Under the pieces are notes generated by a model. It did no database searches, was not told the origin of the DNA, and saw nothing but the letters and a program-made list of their open reading frames with translations. From Thermoplasmata archaeon (GTDB lineage Archaea > Thermoplasmatota > Thermoplasmata > Thermoplasmatales > Thermoplasmataceae): a stretch of 10,311 bases of DNA. The stretch is from contig JAKBQK010000304.1 of the NCBI GenBank assembly GCA_021835265.1, positions 1 to 10,311 of the forward strand, in the 5' to 3' direction. Positions 1-6,159 of this stretch are shown in pieces. The translations under genes and the position numbers were made by a program. How positions within the stretch are numbered: the first letter of the stretch is position 1; every line of letters starts with the position of its first letter.

Positions 1-11
1 TATTACCTGAC

Positions 12-743
12 ATGAAACTAACCACAACCATAGGCACTCTGAAAGAAATCATAGACATAATAAATTCCATAACCGGAGAGGCCAAGTTTGAATTTGAATC
101 CGATGGAATTCATGTGAGGGCCATAGACAGTGCAAGGGTTGCAATGGCAGATCTTTTTGTTTCAAATTCAGTATTCGAAAATTATGAAGTCAGTGAGAAA
201 ACAGATATTCCTCTTGAGCTTGAAAGGGTTAAAAATGTATTGAAACTCGGAGGAAACAGTGAGATCATAAACATTGTAAATGCTCCTGGCAAACTTAAAT
301 TCACATTGGGAAACTTGAGTAAAAGCATAGCTCTCCTTGAATATGGAAACATGACTGCCCCAAAACTTCCATCTGTGAATCCTGAGAATTATGTAGTTGT
401 AAGCAAGTCTGAGATAGAGAAGGGATTAAAGGCCACAACTGATGTAAGGGATTCCGTGAGACTCTCCATAGAGGATTCAAGGTTTGTCATATCGTCAAAG
501 ACTGAATCAGAAGACGCAGAGCTTATCCTCGAGAGAGAAAACTGCGTTGAGCTTGTGTCAAGAGGTGGATCAAAGAGCAGCTATCCTTCAGATTATCTAA
601 TGAGGATCATAAAATCCACAGGTTCAGCAGAGAAACTTAAGCTTTCTTTCAACAACGACTATCCACTCATAATTGAGCCTGAATATGTTGAAAAGGAAGG
701 AGAGAAAAAGGTAAAATTCTTCCTGGCACCCAGGATGGAATAA
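12..743 (+). CDS. pcn: DNA polymerase sliding clamp (archaeal PCNA)
   Basis: This gene encodes the ring-shaped processivity clamp that encircles DNA and tethers replicative polymerase, FEN1, ligase and other PIP-box proteins. The 243-residue length fits archaeal PCNA (about 245-250). Visible family hallmarks are the DGIHVRAIDSARVAMADL segment near residues 31-48, a likely interdomain connecting loop around residues 112-127, and the C-terminal FFLAPRME tail, equivalent to the PCNA C-terminus that helps bind PIP peptides. ATG at 12 is chosen because the protein begins with the usual first beta strand there. Only 11 bases precede it, so no promoter or ribosome binding site can be judged. It converges on the tRNA-Arg gene with a 9-bp gap. 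No truncation or frameshift is visible. Homotrimer formation is likely but cannot be shown from one subunit. Confidence 0.96.
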   Translation: MKLTTTIGTLKEIIDIINSITGEAKFEFESDGIHVRAIDSARVAMADLFVSNSVFENYEVSEKTDIPLELERVKNVLKLGGNSEIINIVNAPGKLKFTLGNLSKSIALLEYGNMTAPKLPSVNPENYVVVSKSEIEKGLKATTDVRDSVRLSIEDSRFVISSKTESEDAELILERENCVELVSRGGSKSSYPSDYLMRIIKSTGSAEKLKLSFNNDYPLIIEPEYVEKEGEKKVKFFLAPRME

Positions 744-752
744 TCTTAGAAC

Positions 753-826
753 GGGCGCGAGGGGATTTGAACCCCTGATCTACAGCTTAGGAGGCTGTTG
801 CCATATCCATGCTTGGCCACGCGCCC
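753..826 (-). tRNA. tRNA-Arg (anticodon CCT)
   Basis: Read on the minus strand, the 74-nt sequence folds as a complete tRNA. The acceptor stem is GGGCGCG paired with CGCGCCC. The anticodon stem is ACAGC/GCTGT around the 7-nt loop CTCCTAA, giving anticodon CCT, which reads AGG (Arg). The T stem is AGGGG/CCCCT with loop TTCAAAT. There is no intron and the CCA end is not encoded, as is usual in archaea. It lies tail to tail with PCNA. Confidence 0.95.
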
Positions 827-848
827 TTGGTTCCCAAAATGCATAATG

Positions 849-856
849 GTATATTT
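849..856 (-). promoter_or_regulatory. TATA-like box for tRNA-Arg
   Basis: On the minus strand this reads AAATATAC. It is centred about 26 bp upstream of the mature tRNA 5' end at 826, the spacing expected of an archaeal TATA box from the transcription start. No clear purine-rich BRE was recognised. Confidence 0.45.
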
Positions 857-1527
857 CATTATCTGAAAGCCAAGGAAGTAAAATTATATTATAATTTTTA
901 TATTTCATACAATTTTAACTTGGAAAATTTTAGAGAATTGTTCCTATTCTAAGCAAAGGATCTTCCTGTGATCATCACCTTCTAAGGTATCTTGAAATAA
1001 TTGTTCAGTTTCTAACATCCTTGAGATATATTTTTGGCGATTGCAGGAGTGGGCCCTTCACCCCCATCCGTTTGTTGATTTTCATGTCTGTCAACAGTAC
1101 ACTATTTGATAGTATGCATTGAGTGATATAAGCAAGTATACGTATCTCACACATTGTGTAATAATCCTCAAGACATAAAATTTCAACCTGAAGGAGGTTA
1201 TTAAAGACGCAGAATGTCTTTTCCGTGTCTTACCGGAAACTTGTACGGATTGAATATGTGCACATTTTACTTGTCATCAGTCTCTGAGTATAACGTTATG
1301 ATCATATTCCGAAACAAAAAGAATCCTTAACTGGAGAAGGAATAATCCCGGATCCTGAAATCCATCATCAATGTGTCATATCCGAAGATCTCGTTCTTCT
1401 TTATGGTGATTCATGGATATACCCTTCTACTTGATCTGATCCATCGCTAACATTTTCAACATGAATGGGGGGATTTCGACTTTATCTGATGAATCGTTTA
1501 TTGTTTTGGGGATTCTTTATTCTCAAC
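857..1527. other. Gene-free stretch, possibly decayed coding sequence
   Basis: No intact gene, RNA gene or repeat array is supported here. On the minus strand some frames stay open for 30-50 codons between stops. One spans about 1323-1413 and includes the residues FGYDTLMMDFRIRDYS; another spans about 945-1095. They look like possible remains of coding sequence but match no family I can name. A good Shine-Dalgarno-like GGAGG near 1193 has no start codon at a usable distance. The neighbouring stretch at 1528-2047 is a clear transposase remnant, so this part is probably further IS debris. Confidence 0.4.
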
Positions 1528-2047
1528 TCATCTGATCGATTTCAACGGAAGAGGAAAGTTGATTACGCCAAATTCTTCCTTTACCTTTTGCTTTTCCTTC
1601 AACAGTGTATAACCTGCGTTTATCGCTCTCTTATTCGTACCGAAAGAATATTCCACCATTGCCTTTCTCTCGTTCTTGGAGCCATTCTACACCTTCTACC
1701 TCATGTGGTTGTCCAGTAATCTCTTTGCGTTACCACCTCATTATGTACTTGTATTTTTTCTTATCGCACTGAGCATGGAAAAGTGCACCTAGTACAGATC
1801 TTATGAAAAATTTATTGTATGGATTCGCGTTCAGAATAATCAATCTATGCGATCTCTTAAGAGCATTGCACGCAGTGCACACTTAAACATCCTTCTCACT
1901 GTTATAAACAATCTTGGATTCTTGAAAATCAGCAGCAGAAGAACGAGATTGCTTTTTGGTCATTTTGAATTTCTCTTCCGGAATATATGATTCTATTCCA
2001 CAACTTTATAAGTTCTTTAAGTTCTCCATATAAAAATAACACTTGTC
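1528..2047 (-). pseudogene. Decayed IS transposase, C-terminal half (IS1182-like DDE, PF13751 type)
   Basis: Minus-strand translation gives a broken but recognisable transposase C-terminal half. In order it shows DKCYFYMENL, then GIESYIPEEKFK (the family's 'GIxAYIP' segment), NSEKDV-stop-VC-AC (normally 'VCPAG'), a short Cys-containing stretch ending HAQC, QPHEVEGVEWLQER, and AMVEYSFGTNKRAINAGYTLLK. The last segment corresponds to 'xxVEpvFGxiKxxxgfrrfllRG', which carries the catalytic Glu of the DDE triad. In-frame stops lie at 2006-2008, 1883-1885 and 1730-1732, and a frameshift lies near 1661-1665, so it cannot make a functional enzyme. The N-terminal half is missing. IS1182-like assignment rests on motif recognition; another IS group sharing this domain is possible. 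Confidence 0.75.
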
Positions 2048-2317
2048 AGTGGGTGATTCCCTCGGGGGAATGAGGTTGGGACAATAGATGAGGAATCATT
2101 CTAATCATCAAGAAAAACAACAGTCAAAATATAGGCGACTCATTTATTAATCAAACAAGCAATTATCGTTTTCGGTTAGATGGTTTCTTGAGCATAATGG
2201 ATACTGCAATGATCATGTTGGTGAATGGTCGCATAACAGGGCACATAGTTGGATGAAGTGGATCTGAGGACACTGTAAGGAACGAAGTTTTTTTCTTAAA
2301 AAAGTGTTGAGTTAAGA
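2048..2317. other. Gene-free stretch upstream of the glycosyltransferase
   Basis: No gene is supported. A minus-strand frame stays open from about 2295 to a stop at 2163-2165 (about 43 codons, including MRPFTNMIIAVSIMLKK), but I recognise no family. A perfect 6-bp hairpin (ATTCCC, loop TCGG, GGGAAT) lies at 2056-2071. An A/T-rich tract CTTAAAAAA around 2295-2303 could serve as a TATA element for the rightward genes; this is weak. The stretch adjoins the transposase remnant and may contain more of the same element. Confidence 0.35.
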
Positions 2318-2500
2318 ATGCATCAGTCGGACAGAAAATTAAATATTGGAAACACGATTGCTAAGAGTGTGAGAGTACTACGTTTATACGATTTACAAAA
2401 AATACTTCCTCATATTCAAAGTTCACTGTCGGAAAAAATACGTGAAATATTGTACTTCAACTCGGAGAAATGGATAATTGCAGAGGTGAATGGTTTTTGA
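2318..2500 (+). CDS. Small hypothetical ORF overlapping the GT4 start
   Basis: This 60-codon frame (MHQSDRKLNI...) matches no family I recognise. It is polar and rich in Lys, Arg, Ile and Leu, probably helical around residues 20-46, with no signal peptide or membrane segment. The reason to take it seriously is its end: the stop TGA at 2498-2500 overlaps the preferred TTG start of the following glycosyltransferase (TTGA), and that gene's ribosome binding site lies inside its last codons. This is typical of translational coupling. No strong ribosome binding site precedes ATG 2318, so it could be leaderless, a C-terminal remnant of a lost gene, or chance. Confidence 0.3.
   Translation: MHQSDRKLNIGNTIAKSVRVLRLYDLQKILPHIQSSLSEKIREILYFNSEKWIIAEVNGF
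2483..2489 (+). promoter_or_regulatory. Ribosome binding site deciding the GT4 start
   Basis: GAGGTGA is an excellent match to the archaeal anti-Shine-Dalgarno sequence and sits 7 nt before TTG 2497. It lies downstream of the alternative ATG 2470, which it therefore cannot serve. TTG 2497 also places the first beta strand (NIALVSTRF) directly at the N-terminus, as usual for this fold. Confidence 0.65.
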
Positions 2501-3735
2501 ACATAGCACTTGTTTCCACCCGCTTTCTGAGATCAGATATGAGAGGGTCAGAAGAAACAACAAGATTGCTTTTTCAGAACATCTCACCAAAGCATAAGAT
2601 TACAGTTCTTTCCTCTGATGCAATGGGGTCTTTGAATTCAATCTATGGAAAGTTTATCTACAATAACAGAGAGGATACATACAACGATGAAAGAGTACAT
2701 TATATTCGGTCATATCCTTCAATGAGTACACTACCATTCTATGGTAGCTACTTAATCATTAACTTGTTTAGTCGGATGGGGCTATTTCCTTATTCTCAGC
2801 AAATGATAGACCTTTTGAGGATTTACGGTTGGGGACCCTACATTCCAGGGTTGAAAAACTATTTAAGACGCGAGAAGTTTGACGTTGTCCATGCGTCTAC
2901 TTTTCCTACCACTTCAGCATTTCTTTCTATGAAGTATTCGCAAAAGTATCAGATTCCGTTTGTTTTTACTCCTTTCTATCATTATAGGAGAAGCGATTTC
3001 AAAGAGAGCATACTTTTATCATCTATGATTAAAAGATCACAAGCGGTTATAGCTTGCACTGAAATAGAAAAATCTGAGTTAATAAAGATAGGTGGATCAG
3101 CAGAGTCAATTCACGTTGTGCCTCTTGCCTTTGATAGTCAAATTCCACTTAAATATGGGTATACAAAGTCGAAAGCTAGAGAAGAACTGGGAATTGCTGA
3201 AGATTCTTTTGTTGTCCTTATTTACCCTTGGAAAGAAAAAGGTGGTGTCGCAATGCTTAAAGCGCTCTATTCTTTATCAGAATCTTTTCCTAATATAACG
3301 ATCCTTACGATAGGAGATTGCGATCGGGATTATATGAAAGCTAAAAATCAAATCAAGCAAACTACATTGAGACACATTGACCTTGGCTGGGTTTCCAATG
3401 GGAAAAAGTGGGCTGCATTTAATGCATGTGACGCGTTTGGAATGCCAAGCCTCAGTGATGCATTTGGCATCTCTTATTTAAATGCATGGTCAGTTGAGAG
3501 GCCGGTAATTGCTGCTTCTAACACCGCAGCATCAGAAATAGTGGAAAATGGCATTAACGGATTTTTAGTTGATCAGACTAATATTAAGTCGATTCTTGAT
3601 GCCCTTGAGCTAATGGCTACTGACACAAAATTAACAACTCAGATGGGAAAAAAAGGGAATGAAAAACTTAAACTGGAATATTCACCAAAAAAAATGTCAT
3701 ATGGTTATACAAGTGTATTTGAATCCGTGACTTGA
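2497..3735 (+). CDS. GT4-type glycosyltransferase (GT-B fold), surface glycan synthesis
   Basis: This 412-residue protein has the two Rossmann-like halves of GT-B retaining glycosyltransferases of the GT4 type. The N-terminal half opens with NIALVSTRF and carries RGSEETTRLLFQNI, in the place of the family's usual 'GGAErvv' acceptor-side segment. The C-terminal Glycos_transf_1 half runs from about residue 200 (IHVVPLAFD) through TIGDCD, DAFGMPSLSDAFGISYLNAW and RPVIAASNTAASEIVENGINGF. It would transfer a sugar from a nucleotide donor at the cytoplasmic membrane face; donor and acceptor are unknown. The EX7E motif is altered: Asp321 replaces the first Glu and Asn329 the second. Start TTG 2497 is preferred over ATG 2470 because of the GAGGTGA ribosome binding site and the fold's N-terminus. 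It is followed by a transposase-like remnant and then another glycosyltransferase. Confidence 0.88.
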   Translation: MNIALVSTRFLRSDMRGSEETTRLLFQNISPKHKITVLSSDAMGSLNSIYGKFIYNNREDTYNDERVHYIRSYPSMSTLPFYGSYLIINLFSRMGLFPYSQQMIDLLRIYGWGPYIPGLKNYLRREKFDVVHASTFPTTSAFLSMKYSQKYQIPFVFTPFYHYRRSDFKESILLSSMIKRSQAVIACTEIEKSELIKIGGSAESIHVVPLAFDSQIPLKYGYTKSKAREELGIAEDSFVVLIYPWKEKGGVAMLKALYSLSESFPNITILTIGDCDRDYMKAKNQIKQTTLRHIDLGWVSNGKKWAAFNACDAFGMPSLSDAFGISYLNAWSVERPVIAASNTAASEIVENGINGFLVDQTNIKSILDALELMATDTKLTTQMGKKGNEKLKLEYSPKKMSYGYTSVFESVT

Positions 3736-3915
3736 TGATCATTACAATCACATAGAAATTGGGTCTGTTATCCACCTCTGATTCGTTGTGGAAGGATGAC
3801 TAGATCTTGGATCTGAGTGATTCTGAACTAATAGAGCGATCCTTCTCAAGCAGAATGTCAAATCTCCTGATCGTTTAATACATTTCCGGGGGTTGTACTT
3901 TTTTAAGGAGCCCAT
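3736..3915 (-). pseudogene. Possible N-terminal remnant of an IS5-like transposase
   Basis: Minus-strand translation from ATG 3915 reads MGSLKKYNP then RSGDLTFCL, and after a frame change LEKDRSISSE, then HNESEVDNRPNFYVIVMIIK. This arrangement recalls the N-terminus of IS5-group transposases ('RGDlTfWl-e-...-GRPxxYsdxvIxxilmiK'). The fragment needs at least one frameshift, has an in-frame stop, and stops being recognisable at the 3' end of the upstream glycosyltransferase. The DDE catalytic domain is absent, so the family call is tentative. Confidence 0.35.
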
Positions 3916-3982
3916 TAAAGTATTCAAGAAACAGTCTTGGATAAGGATTTCAATGGTGATCCATGGATATCTAAGTGATAGG

Positions 3983-3992
3983 TTAATATATA
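3983..3992 (+). promoter_or_regulatory. TATA-like box upstream of GT2 gene
   Basis: TTAATATATA is the best TATA-like stretch in the 290-bp gap before the GT2 gene. It would place transcription start near 4010-4015, giving a short leader to TTG 4026 or about an 85-nt leader to ATG 4098. No BRE was confidently seen. Confidence 0.4.
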
Positions 3993-4097
3993 TGCCTAAA
4001 ACAAGGATTAAAATCTAAGAGCATTTTGACGCCTTATTGTCACGCTCGAGTTCTCAACAATCCTTTTATATTTTTTCAGTATGTTTTTACGAGTTAC

Positions 4098-5168
4098 ATG
4101 TTTGAGGTCATATCAGAACCAGAATTTCCTTTGGAAAATCCATATATCAGTGTAGTTATAATAGCTTATGACAGAAAAGAATTTATTCTTGAAGCAGTTA
4201 AATCAGTTATTGATCAGACATTAGAGAGATCCAAATATGAGATCATTGTTGTGAAAAACTATCTCGATCGAGAAATAGATAAATTTCTAGAAGAGAATGA
4301 TGTTTTCAATATTTATTCTAGTGAAAAACATTTAGGAGCAAAATTGTCATATGGTATAGGAGAATCAAGAGGAGAAGTGGTCTCGTTTCTTGAAGATGAT
4401 GATCTATATCTACCCTTTAAGTTAAAGGAAGTCTATGAAGTTTTTCAGGGAAACAAAGATGTGATTTACTTTAAACATAGTGTTGTAGAAACTAGGAATG
4501 TGGATAATGTTCTTGCTGAAACAAAAGAGAAGCAAGAAATGATGCAGTTAAGAAAAGTCTTCCCTATATCAAAATTAATTTCAATCAAAAGAATATATTT
4601 TATTCAAAACTACGGAGTTGGAAATACAAGCGCAATATCTATAAGAAAGAATTCTTATCTGCAATTTCGCATCATCTTTCAACGACTAAACTATTTAGTA
4701 GATTTACTTTTTTTCTTTCTATCTCTTCTCATGGTTAACAAGCACGTAAAACTATGTTTTCAATCCGCTCCACTTTCTATCTATCGCATGCATGATTCTT
4801 GGACGGGGTATGATCTTGTTTCTTCTCAGGAGGATTTTCTAAAGAAAAATCTTAAGATCGCCGAAGAAGGTGTTAAAAGTTATGAAATAATTATTGAGGC
4901 ATTATCGTCAGAGTATAAAAACAACAGGGGTTTTTCTCTTCTTCTGCAACACCTTGATCTTGGTATTAATGCTTGGAATGCTCAGGCTAAATTAATTGAG
5001 GGAAAGAAATGTACGTTCAATGAAATAATTTCAGTAGTCAAAGCAGGATATTATAAAAAAGATCTGCAGGTTTTGGTTGCAGCAATATTAGCATTTTTTT
5101 CATATTTTAGTCCATATTACACAAGTAAAATTTTTAGATTCAGTCTGACACGTGTGCAGTTCAAATGA
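4098..5168 (+). CDS. GT2-type glycosyltransferase (GT-A fold)
   Basis: This 356-residue inverting-type glycosyltransferase has a clear N-terminal GT-A domain. ISVVIIAYDRKEFILEAVKS at residues 17-36 is the nucleotide-binding start, and RGEVVSFLEDDD at 91-102 carries the acidic DXD-type metal site, followed by LPFKL. IYRMHDSWT near 228-236 resembles the late 'R-H-S/N' motif of the family. Two hydrophobic stretches (about 199-212 and 323-340) could associate with membrane, although they are short. It probably adds one sugar to a lipid- or protein-linked glycan. ATG 4098 is preferred because it lies shortly before the domain; TTG 4026 in the same frame would add 24 residues, and neither has a strong ribosome binding site. 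The last 15 codons and the downstream flank are repeated at 10176-10311. Confidence 0.85.
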   Translation: MFEVISEPEFPLENPYISVVIIAYDRKEFILEAVKSVIDQTLERSKYEIIVVKNYLDREIDKFLEENDVFNIYSSEKHLGAKLSYGIGESRGEVVSFLEDDDLYLPFKLKEVYEVFQGNKDVIYFKHSVVETRNVDNVLAETKEKQEMMQLRKVFPISKLISIKRIYFIQNYGVGNTSAISIRKNSYLQFRIIFQRLNYLVDLLFFFLSLLMVNKHVKLCFQSAPLSIYRMHDSWTGYDLVSSQEDFLKKNLKIAEEGVKSYEIIIEALSSEYKNNRGFSLLLQHLDLGINAWNAQAKLIEGKKCTFNEIISVVKAGYYKKDLQVLVAAILAFFSYFSPYYTSKIFRFSLTRVQFK

Positions 5169-5252
5169 TGTTTAAAAATGTTTATCCAAAAACATAACCA
5201 AGAGCAAACGGAACACCTCTGGCAATGGTGATCGGCATTATTTCCATTCTCT
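5117..5252 (+). repeat. Direct repeat, copy 1 (GT2 3' end plus flank)
   Basis: These 136 bp recur at 10176-10311 with a constant offset of 5,059 bp and one mismatch (G at 5125, A at 10184). From 5126 to 5252 the match is perfect for 127 bp. Upstream of 5117 the two contexts differ. At the other side the second copy reaches the end of the window, so the true right boundary is unknown. The copy covers the last 15 GT2 codons, its stop and 84 bp of flank. Confidence 0.97.
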
Positions 5253-5346
5253 TTTTAATCCCTATGTTCCTTCTCATATGCGTAGAGAGGTTTCTCGCTG
5301 AACTATTTCTTAATTTTTTTAATGTCTTCTGAGATTTGGTGCTATT
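5182..5346 (-). pseudogene. Short minus-strand frame, possible methyltransferase 3'-end remnant
   Basis: A 54-codon minus-strand frame runs between stops and ends with IARGVPFALGYVFG. Its tail resembles the C-terminus of the intact FkbM-type gene in this window (AMVMGYVYGKKL). The DNA is also similar there, with 13 of 14 bases matching between 5186-5199 and 8857-8870. There is no convincing start or ribosome binding site. It may be the leftover 3' end of a related gene whose front was lost. With such a short stretch the resemblance could be chance. Confidence 0.25.
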
Positions 5347-5347
5347 T

Positions 5348-5359
5348 CATAAATTTATG
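5348..5359 (+). promoter_or_regulatory. A/T-rich palindrome, candidate operon promoter
   Basis: CATAAATTTATG is a perfect 12-bp palindrome containing a TATA-like core. It is centred about 45 bp before ATG 5398 and would predict a transcription start near 5378-5382. It is the best promoter candidate for the three-gene nucleotide-sugar operon. The palindrome could alternatively or additionally bind a dimeric regulator; nothing here distinguishes these. Confidence 0.4.
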
Positions 5360-5397
5360 GGTAGATTGTCATATGAAGAGAAAGATTATTTAAGCAA

Positions 5398-6150
5398 ATG
5401 TATTCTTTAGCTGTGAAATCTGTTATCTTGGCAGCTGGGCAAGGTACACGAATGAGACCACTATCTTACATAATACCGAAAGCGCTTCTTCCTGTGAGAG
5501 GAAAACCTGTACTAGATTACTTGCTTGCAAATTTTGGCAATCTTCCAATAGAGCATCATTACATAGTGGTGTCTGAGCAGTACGATACAGTCCAAAATTA
5601 TCTGGAGAAAACAAACATGCATGATGTTTCCGTTGTCAAGGGGCTTGGATGGGAAACTGGCGGTGACCTCTCAATTGCCTTGCAAGAAATTGGTGTGGAT
5701 GATGACATAGTTGTGATGAATGGTGACATCATAACTGATGTCAACCTCCAAGAATTGTTCAATTATCATTTGAAAGTGAAAGCACCGGTAAGCATGGCAT
5801 TGTTTGAACTGAATGATGAAGAAGAGGCAAAAAGATTTGGACAGATATACCTTGAGAATGATGGTTCCATCTCGGAGTTTCTGGAAAAAAATATAAAAAT
5901 CAGAAGAAAGTCAAACCTTGTCAATGTTGGGTTTTATATATTCGGGAAAAAATTCCTTCAGAACAGTGAATCTTACCTTGCCCCAAGAAAATTCAAGCTT
6001 GAGACTGAACTGTTTCCGGAACTGGCAAAGAAACACTTGCTTTTCGGAAAGTCTATGAAAATTAACTATTGGTGGGACGTCGGAACAATGTCATCCTACC
6101 TGAAAGCTGAGCATTACTTTATCAATGGTCAAGGCATCATACCTCCATAG
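5398..6150 (+). CDS. Sugar-1-phosphate nucleotidyltransferase
   Basis: This enzyme joins a sugar-1-phosphate to an NTP, releasing pyrophosphate and an NDP-sugar. The family signature LAAGQGTRMRPLS...PKALLPV occupies residues 11-33, with the Arg and Lys that bind phosphates. ETGGD at 86-90 matches the nucleobase-binding loop, NGD at 108-110 supplies the metal-binding Asp, NVGFYIF lies at 176-182 and WDVGT at 226-230. At 250 residues it is the short form with no C-terminal left-handed beta helix. Uridylyl-, thymidylyl- and guanylyltransferases share these motifs; a UDP-sugar product is inferred from the dehydrogenase and UXS-like genes that follow. ATG 5398 is used; GTG 5413 would begin MKSVILAAG and is equally plausible. 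Its stop lies 9 bp before the next start. Confidence 0.9.
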   Translation: MYSLAVKSVILAAGQGTRMRPLSYIIPKALLPVRGKPVLDYLLANFGNLPIEHHYIVVSEQYDTVQNYLEKTNMHDVSVVKGLGWETGGDLSIALQEIGVDDDIVVMNGDIITDVNLQELFNYHLKVKAPVSMALFELNDEEEAKRFGQIYLENDGSISEFLEKNIKIRRKSNLVNVGFYIFGKKFLQNSESYLAPRKFKLETELFPELAKKHLLFGKSMKINYWWDVGTMSSYLKAEHYFINGQGIIPP

Positions 6151-6153
6151 GTG
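6149..6153 (+). promoter_or_regulatory. Ribosome binding site deciding the dehydrogenase start
   Basis: AGGTG overlaps the stop of the preceding gene and lies 6 nt before ATG 6160. This favours ATG 6160 over the in-frame GTG at 6151, which is itself part of the site. Confidence 0.6.
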
Positions 6154-6159
6154 TTTCTC

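Noticed and set aside
753..826. tRNA-Arg gene as an integration (att) site
   Set aside because: The IS debris lies on the 5' side of the tRNA, and no repeated tRNA 3' fragment or integrase gene was found in the window.
1214..1330. 38-codon plus-strand ORF preceded by a GGAGG motif
   Set aside because: The motif is about 15 nt from the ATG, too far for normal initiation, and the peptide has no recognisable features.
1465..1719. Plus-strand 84-codon open frame
   Set aside because: It lies antisense to the IS1182-like remnant, whose minus-strand frame shows clear family motifs. It has no ribosome binding site and no recognisable domain.
3092..3298. Plus-strand frame inside the GT4 gene
   Set aside because: It is an overlapping shadow of a well-supported glycosyltransferase frame.
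5182..5346. Resemblance of the minus-strand frame to the C-terminus of an archaeal prepilin peptidase (PITIARGVPFALGY)
   Set aside because: The match covers only a few residues and no aspartate active-site motifs are present. The resemblance to the local FkbM-type tail has nucleotide support and is preferred.
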